From positions 2,070,487 to 2,134,486 of the forward strand of contig NZ_FWWY01000001.1 in the NCBI RefSeq assembly GCF_900176145.1: a stretch of DNA of 64,000 bases, given 5' to 3'. Shown piece after piece: positions 7,525 through 15,282 of this stretch (within the stretch, counting starts at the first letter, position 1; every line of letters begins with the position of its first letter). Under the pieces are notes generated by a model that searched no databases, was not told where the DNA came from, and saw only the letters and a program-made list of their open reading frames with translations. Position numbers and translations under genes: made by a program. Source of the DNA: Sulfobacillus thermosulfidooxidans DSM 9293 (GTDB taxonomy: Bacteria > Bacillota > Sulfobacillia > Sulfobacillales > Sulfobacillaceae).

Positions 7525-8698
7525 CTTCGATGCGGTGCTTAATGCGCGCGGCAATATCGAGAAACACGTGACTAGATAAAGACTCGGGATCAGATACGAC
7601 GACCGGCTCGCCTTCGTCTCCTCCTTCACGCACGGTAGATTCCAAGGGAATTTGACCGAGTAAGGGAACACGGAACAAATCCGCTAAGGCTTTGCCACCA
7701 CCTGAACCGAAAATATTCATGCGGTCCCCATGTGGACACAGGACATAGGACATGTTCTCAATTACACCGATAATTTCTTGATGCGCTCTTTTGGCGACAT
7801 CTCCAGCCCGGTGGGCTACATAGGTGGCAACCTCTTGGGGCGTTGTGACTAAGACTAATTTGGCTTTGCGCACTTTTTGTGCGATATCTAATGCCACATC
7901 GCCGGTACCCGGTGGCAAGTCGATGAGCAAGTAATCCAGTTCAGGCCAGGCCACATCGGTAAAAAACTGTTGCATCATTTTCCCTAACATGGGTCCACGC
8001 CAGACGATAGCCTGTCCTTCTTCCACAAACATGCCCATGGAGACTAAATAGACACCATGAACTTGCCAAGGAATGATTTTTTCTTGTTCGTTGACGCGGG
8101 CCTTGTCCTTAGCGCCAAACATGCGCCCTTGACTAAATCCATAAATATCCATGTCGATAATGCCAACGCGAGCTCCGAGCTTGTTGAGGGCCACGGCCAA
8201 ATTGGCCGTGATGGTGGATTTGCCTACTCCACCTTTACCACTGGCAATACCGATAACGACCGTCTTGTTCGCATCAGACATCATGCCTTCTGCGGGACCT
8301 TGTCCCGGTAAGGGACCAATCACCGGAGCTTGTCGGGTATTGGAAGAGGTAGTTGGAGGGGTCACATTGGGTTTTGCCGACGTGGCACCTTGTGCCCGGT
8401 TTTGTTGTGCCGATTCGAATGCCTTTTGAAAGGCTTTTTTCCGTTCTTGTTCGTTCATGACACTTAAATTGACGGCCACATCGGTGATTTCCGGATCTTG
8501 ACGTAAAACATGATTGACATCATCCGTAATTTTTTGATGCAGTGGGCAGCCTTCAACCGTGAGGGCAATATCAAGAGCCACACGGCCACTGGGTTCAATG
8601 GCGACATTGCGAACCATATTTAAGGCGACAATACTTTGATGTAACTCGGGATCATAGACATTTTCTAAAGCGCGCATTACCCGGGCTTGATCTAACAT
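7508..8698 (-). CDS. Mrp/ApbC-type P-loop ATPase, Fe-S cluster carrier
   Basis: The 396-residue protein has an N-terminal DUF59/MIP18-like domain (about 1-85, C51 in EGCPLHQKI), a low-complexity linker (about 90-140) and a C-terminal Mrp ATPase domain with deviant Walker A GKGGVGKS (154-161). Mrp proteins carry and transfer Fe-S clusters in the cytoplasm. The usual C-terminal CPHCG cluster motif is CPHGD here, leaving one cysteine (NMSYVLCPHGD). The gene lies 20 bases downstream of another DUF59 gene, forming a two-gene Fe-S maturation operon. GAGGTGAATTT gives the ribosome site for ATG 8698. Confidence 0.9.
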   Translation of the reverse strand: MLDQARVMRALENVYDPELHQSIVALNMVRNVAIEPSGRVALDIALTVEGCPLHQKITDDVNHVLRQDPEITDVAVNLSVMNEQERKKAFQKAFESAQQNRAQGATSAKPNVTPPTTSSNTRQAPVIGPLPGQGPAEGMMSDANKTVVIGIASGKGGVGKSTITANLAVALNKLGARVGIIDMDIYGFSQGRMFGAKDKARVNEQEKIIPWQVHGVYLVSMGMFVEEGQAIVWRGPMLGKMMQQFFTDVAWPELDYLLIDLPPGTGDVALDIAQKVRKAKLVLVTTPQEVATYVAHRAGDVAKRAHQEIIGVIENMSYVLCPHGDRMNIFGSGGGKALADLFRVPLLGQIPLESTVREGGDEGEPVVVSDPESLSSHVFLDIAARIKHRIEEEAAG

Positions 8699-8718
8699 AA
8701 ATTCACCTCACAAAAATT

Positions 8719-9027
8719 TTAGAAGCCAAGGAGACGACGGCCCTCATCGGTCAGCATATCAGGAGTCCATGGAGGATTCCAGACAATATCAACATGGGCT
8801 TCTTTAACTCCATCGATCGTTTCGATTGCCATTTCGGCCGTTCTAGTAATGGTGTCATGGAGCGGGCAACCTGGGGCCGTTAATGTCATTTCGACTTGAA
8901 CTACGCCGTCATCGTGCACCTCGACATTATAGACCAAACCCAAATCAACCACGTTCACGCCAATTTCCGGATCGGTGACCTCTTTGAGGACTTCTAAGAC
9001 TTGGTCTTTGGTAACCGTTGTAGCCAT
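8719..9027 (-). CDS. DUF59/MIP18-family metal-sulfur cluster assembly factor
   Basis: The protein of 102 residues is a single DUF59 domain with the family signatures DPEIGVNVVDLGLVY and TAPGCPLHD (the conserved cysteine). It ends with WNPPWTPDMLT, which is typical of SufT/PaaD-like members. It is the first gene of an operon with the Mrp ATPase, whose own N-terminus is a second copy of the same domain. It probably acts in Fe-S cluster delivery. A strong ribosome site (GAAGGAGG) precedes the ATG. Confidence 0.9.
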   Translation of the reverse strand: MATTVTKDQVLEVLKEVTDPEIGVNVVDLGLVYNVEVHDDGVVQVEMTLTAPGCPLHDTITRTAEMAIETIDGVKEAHVDIVWNPPWTPDMLTDEGRRLLGF

Positions 9028-9355
9028 TCAAAAAGCCTCCTTCGTCTGAATTCGTCTGAATTCCTGCATAATGCCTAGCAGCAGGACTTTGGGGGTTATT
9101 TCCGAGCATTTCACTAGGTATTATACCGCGTTTTCATTTTTTCTGTGAATCGAAACGCTAGCACGGGGACCTAGTGCGTTAGCAAACAACAAGTTGGCGA
9201 TGTGGAGGTTGGGGAAAAAATTTCTTGGACTGGATGCATACACCAGCATAATTTGGTCACACTACGAATAGTTATATTAGGTCTGGTTGAATCAATCCCT
9301 ATCACGGTCTCATTATCTTTCATTCATGAGAGAAAACTGATATGGGGGAGCAACC
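9028..9355. other. Divergent intergenic region with minus-strand promoter
   Basis: The region has no convincing gene. On the minus strand a TATAAT box (complement of 9120-9125) lies 18 bases downstream of TTCACA (complement of 9144-9149), a plausible promoter for the DUF59-mrp operon. A 10-base tandem repeat (TTCGTCTGAA twice) lies just upstream of the DUF59 ribosome site at about 9041-9060. The remainder must hold the promoter for the plus-strand gene at 9356, but no clear boxes were seen. Confidence 0.5.
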
Positions 9356-9763
9356 ATGAGAACCATGAAAGGACTCAAGTCGCATGCCAGTCTTTGGCGT
9401 CTAATGTGGTGGAGTTTGCGGCTTTCTTGGTCGAAAAACAAGGAAGGACGTCGCCGCGCTAGAAAACATATCTGGGCAATGCTAGAAAATCAGTGGACCA
9501 AATTAGTGCCGGAAGCTGTTCCGGGTCAAGTCTCGGGCGTGACGCATGCCGTATGGTTAGGGGCTGCGTTAGCATCGCGGTCCTTAGTGCGTTATCCGTT
9601 GTTGCCTAAACGCTTAAAGACGCGTTTGATTTGGTTGTTTCGGTTGGTCGGGCGAACGAATGGAAAAGCGTTGGTCACTGCCTATCTGGCATGGGTTTGG
9701 TTAAGCGATGTGGCTACGTCTCCAAGTCATTTGGAATCTCAAGTGACGACCGATACGGTTTAA
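9356..9763 (+). CDS. Small basic hypothetical protein
   Basis: I do not recognise this 135-residue protein. It is rich in tryptophan, arginine and leucine and strongly basic in its first 50 residues (SLWRLMWWSLRLSWSKNKEGRRRARKH). A moderately hydrophobic stretch follows (about 62-80), with a second near the C-terminus (ALVTAYLAWVWLSDV). It may associate with the membrane through its basic face. GGGGGA lies 7 bases before the ATG and supports expression. It is the first plus-strand gene before the pilus locus and faces a minus-strand secreted protein. No function is proposed. Confidence 0.6.
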   Translation: MRTMKGLKSHASLWRLMWWSLRLSWSKNKEGRRRARKHIWAMLENQWTKLVPEAVPGQVSGVTHAVWLGAALASRSLVRYPLLPKRLKTRLIWLFRLVGRTNGKALVTAYLAWVWLSDVATSPSHLESQVTTDTV

Positions 9764-9775
9764 ATAAATGGCCTG

Positions 9776-10225
9776 TTATTTTTGTTGGGGACCGGTATAA
9801 CGCTGAGCTCGGCGCCAATACCATATGGAGATTCCGAAAAAAATGACGGCAATAACCACTTTGCTGAGAAAATGTGAGGGAGCTTTGGACACTACGTAAT
9901 TTTCATAAAGCAAGGGATGATGGTGGCGATCGTCCACCGTAACAGATAAATGACCTAGAGAGCGAATGAGATAGGAGGCAGCATATTCATGCGTCGCCTC
10001 TTTTTTTAATGGCAACACGATATGGGTATGATTATCAAATTCGAGTTCGATAGTTCCAGGAATCACCTTCTGGCTCACCACAATAAACGTGGTCTCGCTA
10101 GGTGCTTGAAGAGGTTTGGGCGTTACGACCAAGCGAATGGCACTAGACGCCCAAATTGGACTGTTAAAAACGCTGAAAAACATTATCCCAGCCAATAAAA
10201 AAATGATCCCTTTGCATTTGCGCAC
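9776..10225 (-). CDS. Hypothetical secreted protein with C-terminal membrane anchor
   Basis: The protein of 149 residues starts with a signal peptide (MRKCKGIIFLLAGIMFFSVF, predicted cleavage after WAS). An all-beta-looking middle region of about 90 residues follows. Near the C-terminus is one membrane helix (about 119-136, VVIAVIFFGISIWYW) and a short basic cytoplasmic tail. The topology is that of a single-pass extracytoplasmic protein. The GTG start is preceded by GGAAGGA. I do not recognise the family. It lies immediately beside the Tad pilus locus on the opposite strand and might be a surface protein related to it, but nothing in the sequence proves that. Confidence 0.6.
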   Translation of the reverse strand: MRKCKGIIFLLAGIMFFSVFNSPIWASSAIRLVVTPKPLQAPSETTFIVVSQKVIPGTIELEFDNHTHIVLPLKKEATHEYAASYLIRSLGHLSVTVDDRHHHPLLYENYVVSKAPSHFLSKVVIAVIFFGISIWYWRRAQRYTGPQQK

Positions 10226-10390
10226 TCCGAGATGTCCTTCCGCCCCATTTTGCTTATATTCTACAGGTTTCGAGGATAAAGCACAAAGTGAAAAAAGTTT
10301 GGAGAAAATCCAGGATTTATCCTGTAAAAGATTTACAGGTGATGCATCATGTGCGTATATTCAAATAAAAGGATAGGTACGGGAGTAAAT

Positions 10391-11560
10391 ATGATGATTA
10401 TGAATACAAGGGGTTTACGGGATACCAAAGGCCAATCATTGCCCATCGTTATCCTCTTTATGGGATTAATTATTGGTGCGGCTGCTGTGACGATCGATTA
10501 TGGTAAAGTTTCTGCATTGCGTAATCAAGCACAGTCGGCTTCCAGTGCCGCTGCATTAGCTGCTGCACAAACACTGGCGACCGAAATAAATGCACAAATA
10601 TCCTCATCTAATTCGGCAACACAGGGCTATGTTGATATTTCTTTAACAAATCCTACGACATTAGCGCAAAAAATATACGAAAAGAATATAAGGACAGCGA
10701 TAGCGCATAGCAACTCCTTAAATACCTGCACAGTGACATATTACATTGGCTCTCTTAACACTCAGGATAAAGTAAGTTCCGATCTGAGCAGTATTCAGCT
10801 CACCATTAACAGTCCCATTTATGTACAAGTCACATCTTCAGGGACCACGACTATGAACTTTGGCAATGCATTAGGTGTAGGTACCGCGAAAATCACACCA
10901 AAAGCTACAGCTGAGGACGTAATTCAATTTCAAATTTCAAATGGCTTAGTGCTCCCCTTATTGCTACCCGTGAGTAATCCTTTATCTGCTACGGGAAATT
11001 GGCGAAATTATTGGAGCGATGGAGCGGTATATGCAGCATACAGAGGAGACGGTTCAGGATATGTACCGTCGTGGACCTCGGGAATTGCTTCGTCCAACGT
11101 CATTGCCTATCATAAATCTGGTAAAACTTCAGGAACCGGATGTAGCAAAAGCGGAATCTTTGGCGATGGTGGATTTGGTTGGTACAATAATAAAACATAT
11201 TCCTCGCTGCAAGTCGGTGAAATTATTAAGGGTAATTCTGGCACCAATAAGTGGAAACATGAATTACATTTCGTTACTCCAGGGCAAACTGTAGTGCTTC
11301 CCGTAGCTTATCCCTATACCTATGATCAAAATGCCAGCTCAAAGCAGAACTGTCCAAATGATAGTGCTAAAACCGTAGAGATTTACGGTTTTGTGACCGC
11401 CACGATTGATTCTGTACATGACACACACGGTGAGCCGGGCATTGGATTTAGTTTCACTATTGATCACCGTTATTCTATCAGTAGTACCGTGTCATCGGAC
11501 AATACAACCAATTTATCTTTGTCATATAGTGCCCGGCTTGTATCAAATTTTGGATCGTGA
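10391..11560 (+). CDS. TadG-like pilus-associated protein (Tad_N domain)
   Basis: The protein of 389 residues starts with the Tad-type membrane segment: a GQSLPIVILFMGLIIG helix followed by DYGKVSALRNQAQSASSAAA, the hallmark of TadG-like/putative Flp pilus assembly proteins. The remainder is an extracytoplasmic Ser/Thr/Asn-rich domain without a von Willebrand domain that I can recognise. It probably acts as a minor pilin-like or anchoring protein. ATG 10391 follows GGGAG; an in-frame ATG further upstream (10349) has no ribosome site. It opens the Tad locus but is separated from the pilin by a decayed minus-strand gene. Confidence 0.75.
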   Translation: MMIMNTRGLRDTKGQSLPIVILFMGLIIGAAAVTIDYGKVSALRNQAQSASSAAALAAAQTLATEINAQISSSNSATQGYVDISLTNPTTLAQKIYEKNIRTAIAHSNSLNTCTVTYYIGSLNTQDKVSSDLSSIQLTINSPIYVQVTSSGTTTMNFGNALGVGTAKITPKATAEDVIQFQISNGLVLPLLLPVSNPLSATGNWRNYWSDGAVYAAYRGDGSGYVPSWTSGIASSNVIAYHKSGKTSGTGCSKSGIFGDGGFGWYNNKTYSSLQVGEIIKGNSGTNKWKHELHFVTPGQTVVLPVAYPYTYDQNASSKQNCPNDSAKTVEIYGFVTATIDSVHDTHGEPGIGFSFTIDHRYSISSTVSSDNTTNLSLSYSARLVSNFGS

Positions 11561-11601
11561 ACGACAAAGTCAACGATTGTGCTCAACTATTATTTAGTTG
11601 A

Positions 11602-12411
11602 TTATTGCCACCACCATTGGTGAGTAAAAAGAATCGATCCATAAATTGCGGCACCAACCCAAAGAACGATAATGGTTCGAAGAACATATCGGTTGTTTAT
11701 ATTAGATAATCCATTGTAAACAGGAAAATCAACACTCATCAAACGAATGGTGCTATGAAAGGGTTGGTTGTCAGCATAAAAGCTTAGCGATACAACAAGA
11801 ATTGTGCCGGTAAATAGTATCAATGGTAGTCTCATGATCGGTTCGGGGGATTGATGGATTAACAATATTAATCCTAATATAAAAGGCATAGACAATAATA
11901 TCCAAAACATCATTGCAAAGACATCCTGAGTGGGAATGAGGGTAAATTGTCTCCATGGCCCAATCCATTGAAAGTGCCATGTTTTTTCACCAATCCAGAG
12001 TCCCAGCATTGTATGCCAGTGGATTAGAGAATAGACCATAAAGTTGCTCAAACCTATGATAACCCCGTTTCCCCAGATCAAATATTTGGGGTTAGAATTC
12101 CAATTTTTGGTGAGCAAGGAGTTAGTGAAAAACCTAAGCGGAACGATTCCAATTAGGGCACCGGTAGGATGTGCTAGGGATGCAAAAGCAGCAGCTATAG
12201 CGGCCCAGCAATAGGATTGGCGTTGGGCGAATATTAAGCTCAGCAGCCATAGTCCGACAAGGAGAGGTTCAGGGTAGATTGTGGAGTAGAAAACCGCTGC
12301 TGGATTTAATGCAAACAGTAACAACGCTATATCGGTCTGTTTTTCCGTTAGTTTCAGAGGAACCACAGTACCGCATGAGAAGAAAAGTTGTTCGTATGGG
12401 AAAGAAGCCAA
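11602..12411 (-). pseudogene. Decayed PIG-V-type mannosyltransferase, N-terminus lost
   Basis: The 269 codons read as a polytopic membrane protein whose start aligns with the middle of PIG-V/GT76-like transferases. FALNPAAVFYSTIYPEPLL corresponds to FPTAFFMSAAYTEGLYMF in the intact relative at 25237-26397, and ASLAHPTGALIG corresponds to its AALTRNEGAF region. The N-terminal third, including the WIRWDGLWY catalytic-region motif, is absent. The only available start is a TTG with no ribosome site. A GTG with GAGGAGA (complement of about 12518) opens a different frame. This fits deletion plus frameshift. It sits inside the pilus locus on the opposite strand, so an old glycosylation gene has probably decayed there. 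Confidence 0.6.
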
Positions 12412-12720
12412 AGGGATGAATGAGGGTACGGTATCAGAGCGGTTCGCAGTACCAACAATTCGTGGAGTGAAAAAATCAACAAAATATTCTTTACATGTTC
12501 AGGTAATTTGGGCACGATATTCTCCTCACATAATTGCTAACACTTGATTCGGTATTTTTAAAAAACCCTTTAAAAAGTCAGCGAAAACGCAAAAAGTGGG
12601 ATGAATAAAGAAGGAATCAGGAATTTTGCGTCGAATGTTGAAATTAAGCAGGAAAATATTGTCTCTTGCTAAGTGGCGTTGAAGTTCTACGAAAAGTTTA
12701 CGAGAAATGGGAGGATTATT
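12412..12720. other. Intergenic region between PIG-V remnant and flp
   Basis: The minus strand holds an orphan ribosome site and GTG (about 12509-12530) that would start a transferase reading frame now out of phase with the remnant. The plus strand is A/T-rich and must hold the promoter of the pilin operon, but no good -35/-10 pair was seen. An upstream GTG (12673) in the pilin frame has no ribosome site. Confidence 0.4.
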
Positions 12721-12848
12721 TTGGCAAATTTACAGGCGTTTTTGATGGCTCTTTTCACGCGATTTAAAGATAAAGATGGGCAGGCTCTTGTCGAGTATGC
12801 TTTAATCTTAGCCCTTATTGCCGTGGTTGTAATCGTAGCATTACACTT

Positions 12849-12866
12849 GAGGGTTTTTCATAACTC
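12849..12866 (+). repeat. Left terminal inverted repeat of the pilin IS
   Basis: This 18-bp arm matches the complement of 14356-14373 at 17 of 18 positions. The target duplication ACTT lies directly outside at 12845-12848. Confidence 0.92.
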
Positions 12867-13001
12867 AAAACCCGCGACTCCCAAGGGGTCTGTAGCCTGA
12901 GAGAAAATATTTCCCCCTGAATCGGACGCAAAAAGGAGTTCCTACCATCCCTGGCGAAGTTTTAGTTACCCAACCAAACAAGCCAAGAGGAGGAACTCAC
13001 C

Positions 13002-14192
13002 ATGTACTCTATTCGCCAAGCATCGTTCTTTTCCCTGCAGGATTGGATAAAAGATACCGAATGGGATGACCAGTTGCAGCGAATTTTAGATCAGGTACCC
13101 CTCAGCCCCGCATTGGCGGCATTACCACCACCGGCCCGCACGGGCCGCCCGGAACAGCATGATCGACCGACCATGATCCGCGCTTATATAGCGAAAGCGG
13201 TGGAGCAAATTCCCACCACCGAAGCCTTACGGGCTCGCCTGCGCCGCGATCCCGTGTTCCGCTGGATTGTCGGCTATCGCGGGAAATCCGATGTCCCCTC
13301 GGCGGCGACCTTCTCGCGTCTGTTTAACCAATTGAGTCGCTGTACGAGCCTTCAAGTCATCCATGCCCAACTCGTTGAGACGGCACGGGAACGCCATCTC
13401 GTACCGGATGACGTGGCGGCGTATGATGCGTCCGACATCCCCGCCTATGAGAAAACGCGTCGGCATGCCGACGCGCAAGATCTCGAGCGGGCTAGTTGGG
13501 GGATGAAGACCGGGCCCAAGGGCCAGAAATATCGGTGGTTCGGCTACAAGTTGCATCTGTCGGTGGCGGCCGGGAGCCTCTTTCCGTTGGCTGCGCTGAC
13601 CACGACAGCCATGGTGCATGACGTGAACATGGCCCGACCGCTGGTCCAGATCACCACCGACCGGAACATGGGGCAGCAGGTGGCGATTTTCGATGCCGGG
13701 TACGATCAGGCGACCCTGTATCAGGATCTCCATGCGCAAGGACTGATTCCCATTATCCCGCTCAATCGCCACGGGGGTGAGGCACCCGAGGGTCGCAACA
13801 CCCTGGGGCGTCCAACCTGTTCCATGGGTTACCCGCTGACGTTAGCGGGCTATGATGCGACCACGGAGACCCAAAAGTTTCGATGTCCCCATGCGACAGG
13901 ACATGTCGAGTGTCCCATGGGCATGGCATGGTGTTCCCCCTCGAACTATGGCTATGTCCAGAAAATGGCGATTGCTGACAATCCCCGCGAAGTGGGGCGC
14001 ATCGTGCGCGGAACGGCGACATGGGATGCCCTCTATAACTTGCGGACGAGCGTGGAACGGGCCTTCAGCTACCTGAAGGAACAACTGAATCTCCGCACCG
14101 TCCGCGTGCGCGGACGACGAAAGGTGCATACCCATCATCTCTTCGCAGTCATTGCCTTGGCCGCGACGGTGCTGGCTTCCACCGTTTCATAG
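13002..14192 (+). CDS. IS4/IS5-superfamily DDE transposase
   Basis: The 396-residue protein has an N-terminal DNA-binding domain and an RNase H-like DDE core. Candidate catalytic acids are D142 (AAYDASDIPAY), D231 (VAIFDAGYDQ) and E352 (TSVERAFSYLKEQL), with the family context YxxxK/R after the glutamate. A cysteine-containing insertion (FRCPHATGHVECPMG) lies between the second D and E. ATG 13002 is preceded by AGAGGAGG. No stops or frameshifts are present, so it is probably active. The 4-bp duplication is compatible with IS5-like chemistry, but I cannot fix the subgroup by eye. Confidence 0.9.
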   Translation: MYSIRQASFFSLQDWIKDTEWDDQLQRILDQVPLSPALAALPPPARTGRPEQHDRPTMIRAYIAKAVEQIPTTEALRARLRRDPVFRWIVGYRGKSDVPSAATFSRLFNQLSRCTSLQVIHAQLVETARERHLVPDDVAAYDASDIPAYEKTRRHADAQDLERASWGMKTGPKGQKYRWFGYKLHLSVAAGSLFPLAALTTTAMVHDVNMARPLVQITTDRNMGQQVAIFDAGYDQATLYQDLHAQGLIPIIPLNRHGGEAPEGRNTLGRPTCSMGYPLTLAGYDATTETQKFRCPHATGHVECPMGMAWCSPSNYGYVQKMAIADNPREVGRIVRGTATWDALYNLRTSVERAFSYLKEQLNLRTVRVRGRRKVHTHHLFAVIALAATVLASTVS

Positions 14193-14355
14193 CATTCCGC
14201 TCCTATCACGCCTCGGCGGTGAGGCGAGCGATCCGGGGTCGTTCGCCGGGCATCGTATTGCCATGGCGCGAGAATCATCCTTTCCGAACCCGTGTCAGAA
14301 CGTTGAGAAGGGTGTCATCATTGGAAGGGACAGTTATCCACAGTCGTGCTTCGTC

Positions 14356-14373
14356 GAGTTATGAAAAATCCTC
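14356..14373 (-). repeat. Right terminal inverted repeat of the pilin IS
   Basis: The sequence GAGTTATGAAAAATCCTC is complementary to the left arm with one mismatch. ACTT follows at 14374-14377, and the pilin frame resumes after it. Confidence 0.92.
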
Positions 14374-14447
14374 ACTTCTTAGGCAGTTCTGTAAAACATC
14401 AATTAAACAACATTGCTAATAATATTACGAATGCCTCATAGTTTTGC

Positions 14448-14489
14448 GAGGTGCGACTAAATGAATGATATTCACGATAGTCGCACCTC
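14448..14489 (+). terminator. Intercistronic hairpin between flp and cpaB
   Basis: GAGGTGCGACTA (14448-14459) pairs perfectly with TAGTCGCACCTC (14478-14489). It starts 7 bases after the original pilin stop. There is no strong T tract, so it is more likely an attenuator or mRNA-stabilising stem that lets pilin be made in excess over the assembly proteins. Confidence 0.65.
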
Positions 14490-14519
14490 CTTGTATGTGA
14501 CGATGTAGGAGGATCCAAA

Positions 14520-15260
14520 ATGGCTATAGCAAAGCGGATGGGAACGTTTTTTCGGATAAATCGTTGGCTGCTAGCGGGCATTGTGATTATTGGCATAGCG
14601 GCCTATGTTTCGGCACGTTACGTCCAAATAGCCATTCAACAGGCCAATGCGAAAACTCACGTTCCTACCGTGCAAGTTCTTGTGGCATCTCAAACTATTC
14701 CGGCTTATGAACCCATTACGTCAGCGCTGGTCACAGTGAAAACGTATCCGGCTTCTGCAGTACCTGCGGGGTCTTATTCGTCTCTTCAGGCTCTGAATGG
14801 AGCGTGGACAACCGAAGCGATATCACCGGGAGTTCCTCTAGTTTCCAGCGAAGTATTTTTCCCTAAAACAGCCAATGTTTTAGCCGCCCGCATAAATCCT
14901 CAAGATATGGCCGTAGATGTTCCCTTGTCGTCAACCAATGCGGTCGATGGTTTAATTATGCCAGGCGATAACATTGCTTTATTTATTACGATTACCGAGA
15001 AAAATGGGCAAAAAGTTATTGAAGATTTTATGAACCACGTCAAAGTGTTAGCGGTGAACGGTTCTATGACCCCGCCATCGGCTCCTATGATCGGGCAAAG
15101 CCCCAATTTGATTGTCGCAATGACACCTTCTCGTATTGAATCTCTATTATTTGCTGAACAAAATTCATCGGGCTTTACCGCAGCTCTAGAGTCTCCGCAT
15201 ACTAAGGCGCAACGTCCCACTCCTTATGGATTAAATAATCTTGATACGCCAGTTCCCTAA
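14520..15260 (+). CDS. cpaB: Flp pilus assembly protein CpaB/RcpC
   Basis: The protein of 246 residues has an N-terminal membrane helix (about 16-32, LLAGIVIIGIAAYVSA). An extracytoplasmic SAF/beta-clip domain follows (VQVLVASQTIPAYEPITSAL onward, about 51-115) and then the CpaB core (DMAVDVPLSSTNAVDGLIMPGD). In diderms CpaB works with the secretin; in Gram-positive Tad systems it is kept without one, and its role is less clear. A strong ribosome site (TAGGAGG) precedes the ATG. It is the first intact gene after the disrupted pilin, and the hairpin upstream may reduce its expression relative to the pilin. Confidence 0.9.
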   Translation: MAIAKRMGTFFRINRWLLAGIVIIGIAAYVSARYVQIAIQQANAKTHVPTVQVLVASQTIPAYEPITSALVTVKTYPASAVPAGSYSSLQALNGAWTTEAISPGVPLVSSEVFFPKTANVLAARINPQDMAVDVPLSSTNAVDGLIMPGDNIALFITITEKNGQKVIEDFMNHVKVLAVNGSMTPPSAPMIGQSPNLIVAMTPSRIESLLFAEQNSSGFTAALESPHTKAQRPTPYGLNNLDTPVP

Positions 15261-15282
15261 TTTGTTGTAAGGATGTGTGGTG

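Larger units (their letters stand above)
12849..14373 (+). mobile_element. IS4/IS5-superfamily insertion sequence inside the pilin gene
   Basis: The 1525-bp element is bounded by 18-bp inverted repeats, GAGGGTTTTTCATAACTC at 12849-12866 and its complement with one mismatch at 14356-14373. It is flanked by a 4-bp direct duplication ACTT at 12845-12848 and 14374-14377. One transposase gene is present. The near-identical repeats and undecayed target gene suggest recent insertion. Confidence 0.93.
12721..14441 (+). pseudogene. flp: Flp-type major pilin gene interrupted by an IS
   Basis: The first part (12721-12848) encodes the Flp prepilin N-terminus with the class IVb signature GQALVEYALILALIAVVVIV. 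The IS then enters, and the chimeric frame stops at 12900. Joining 12848 directly to 14378 restores the reading frame and adds HFLGSSVKHQLNN through NITNAS before TAG at 14441. The restored protein has 63 residues, the normal size for Flp pilins. The TTG start at 12721 is preceded by GGGAGG. With the IS present, only a truncated pilin with a foreign tail can be made, so this pilus is probably not assembled from this gene unless another pilin exists elsewhere. Confidence 0.88.
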
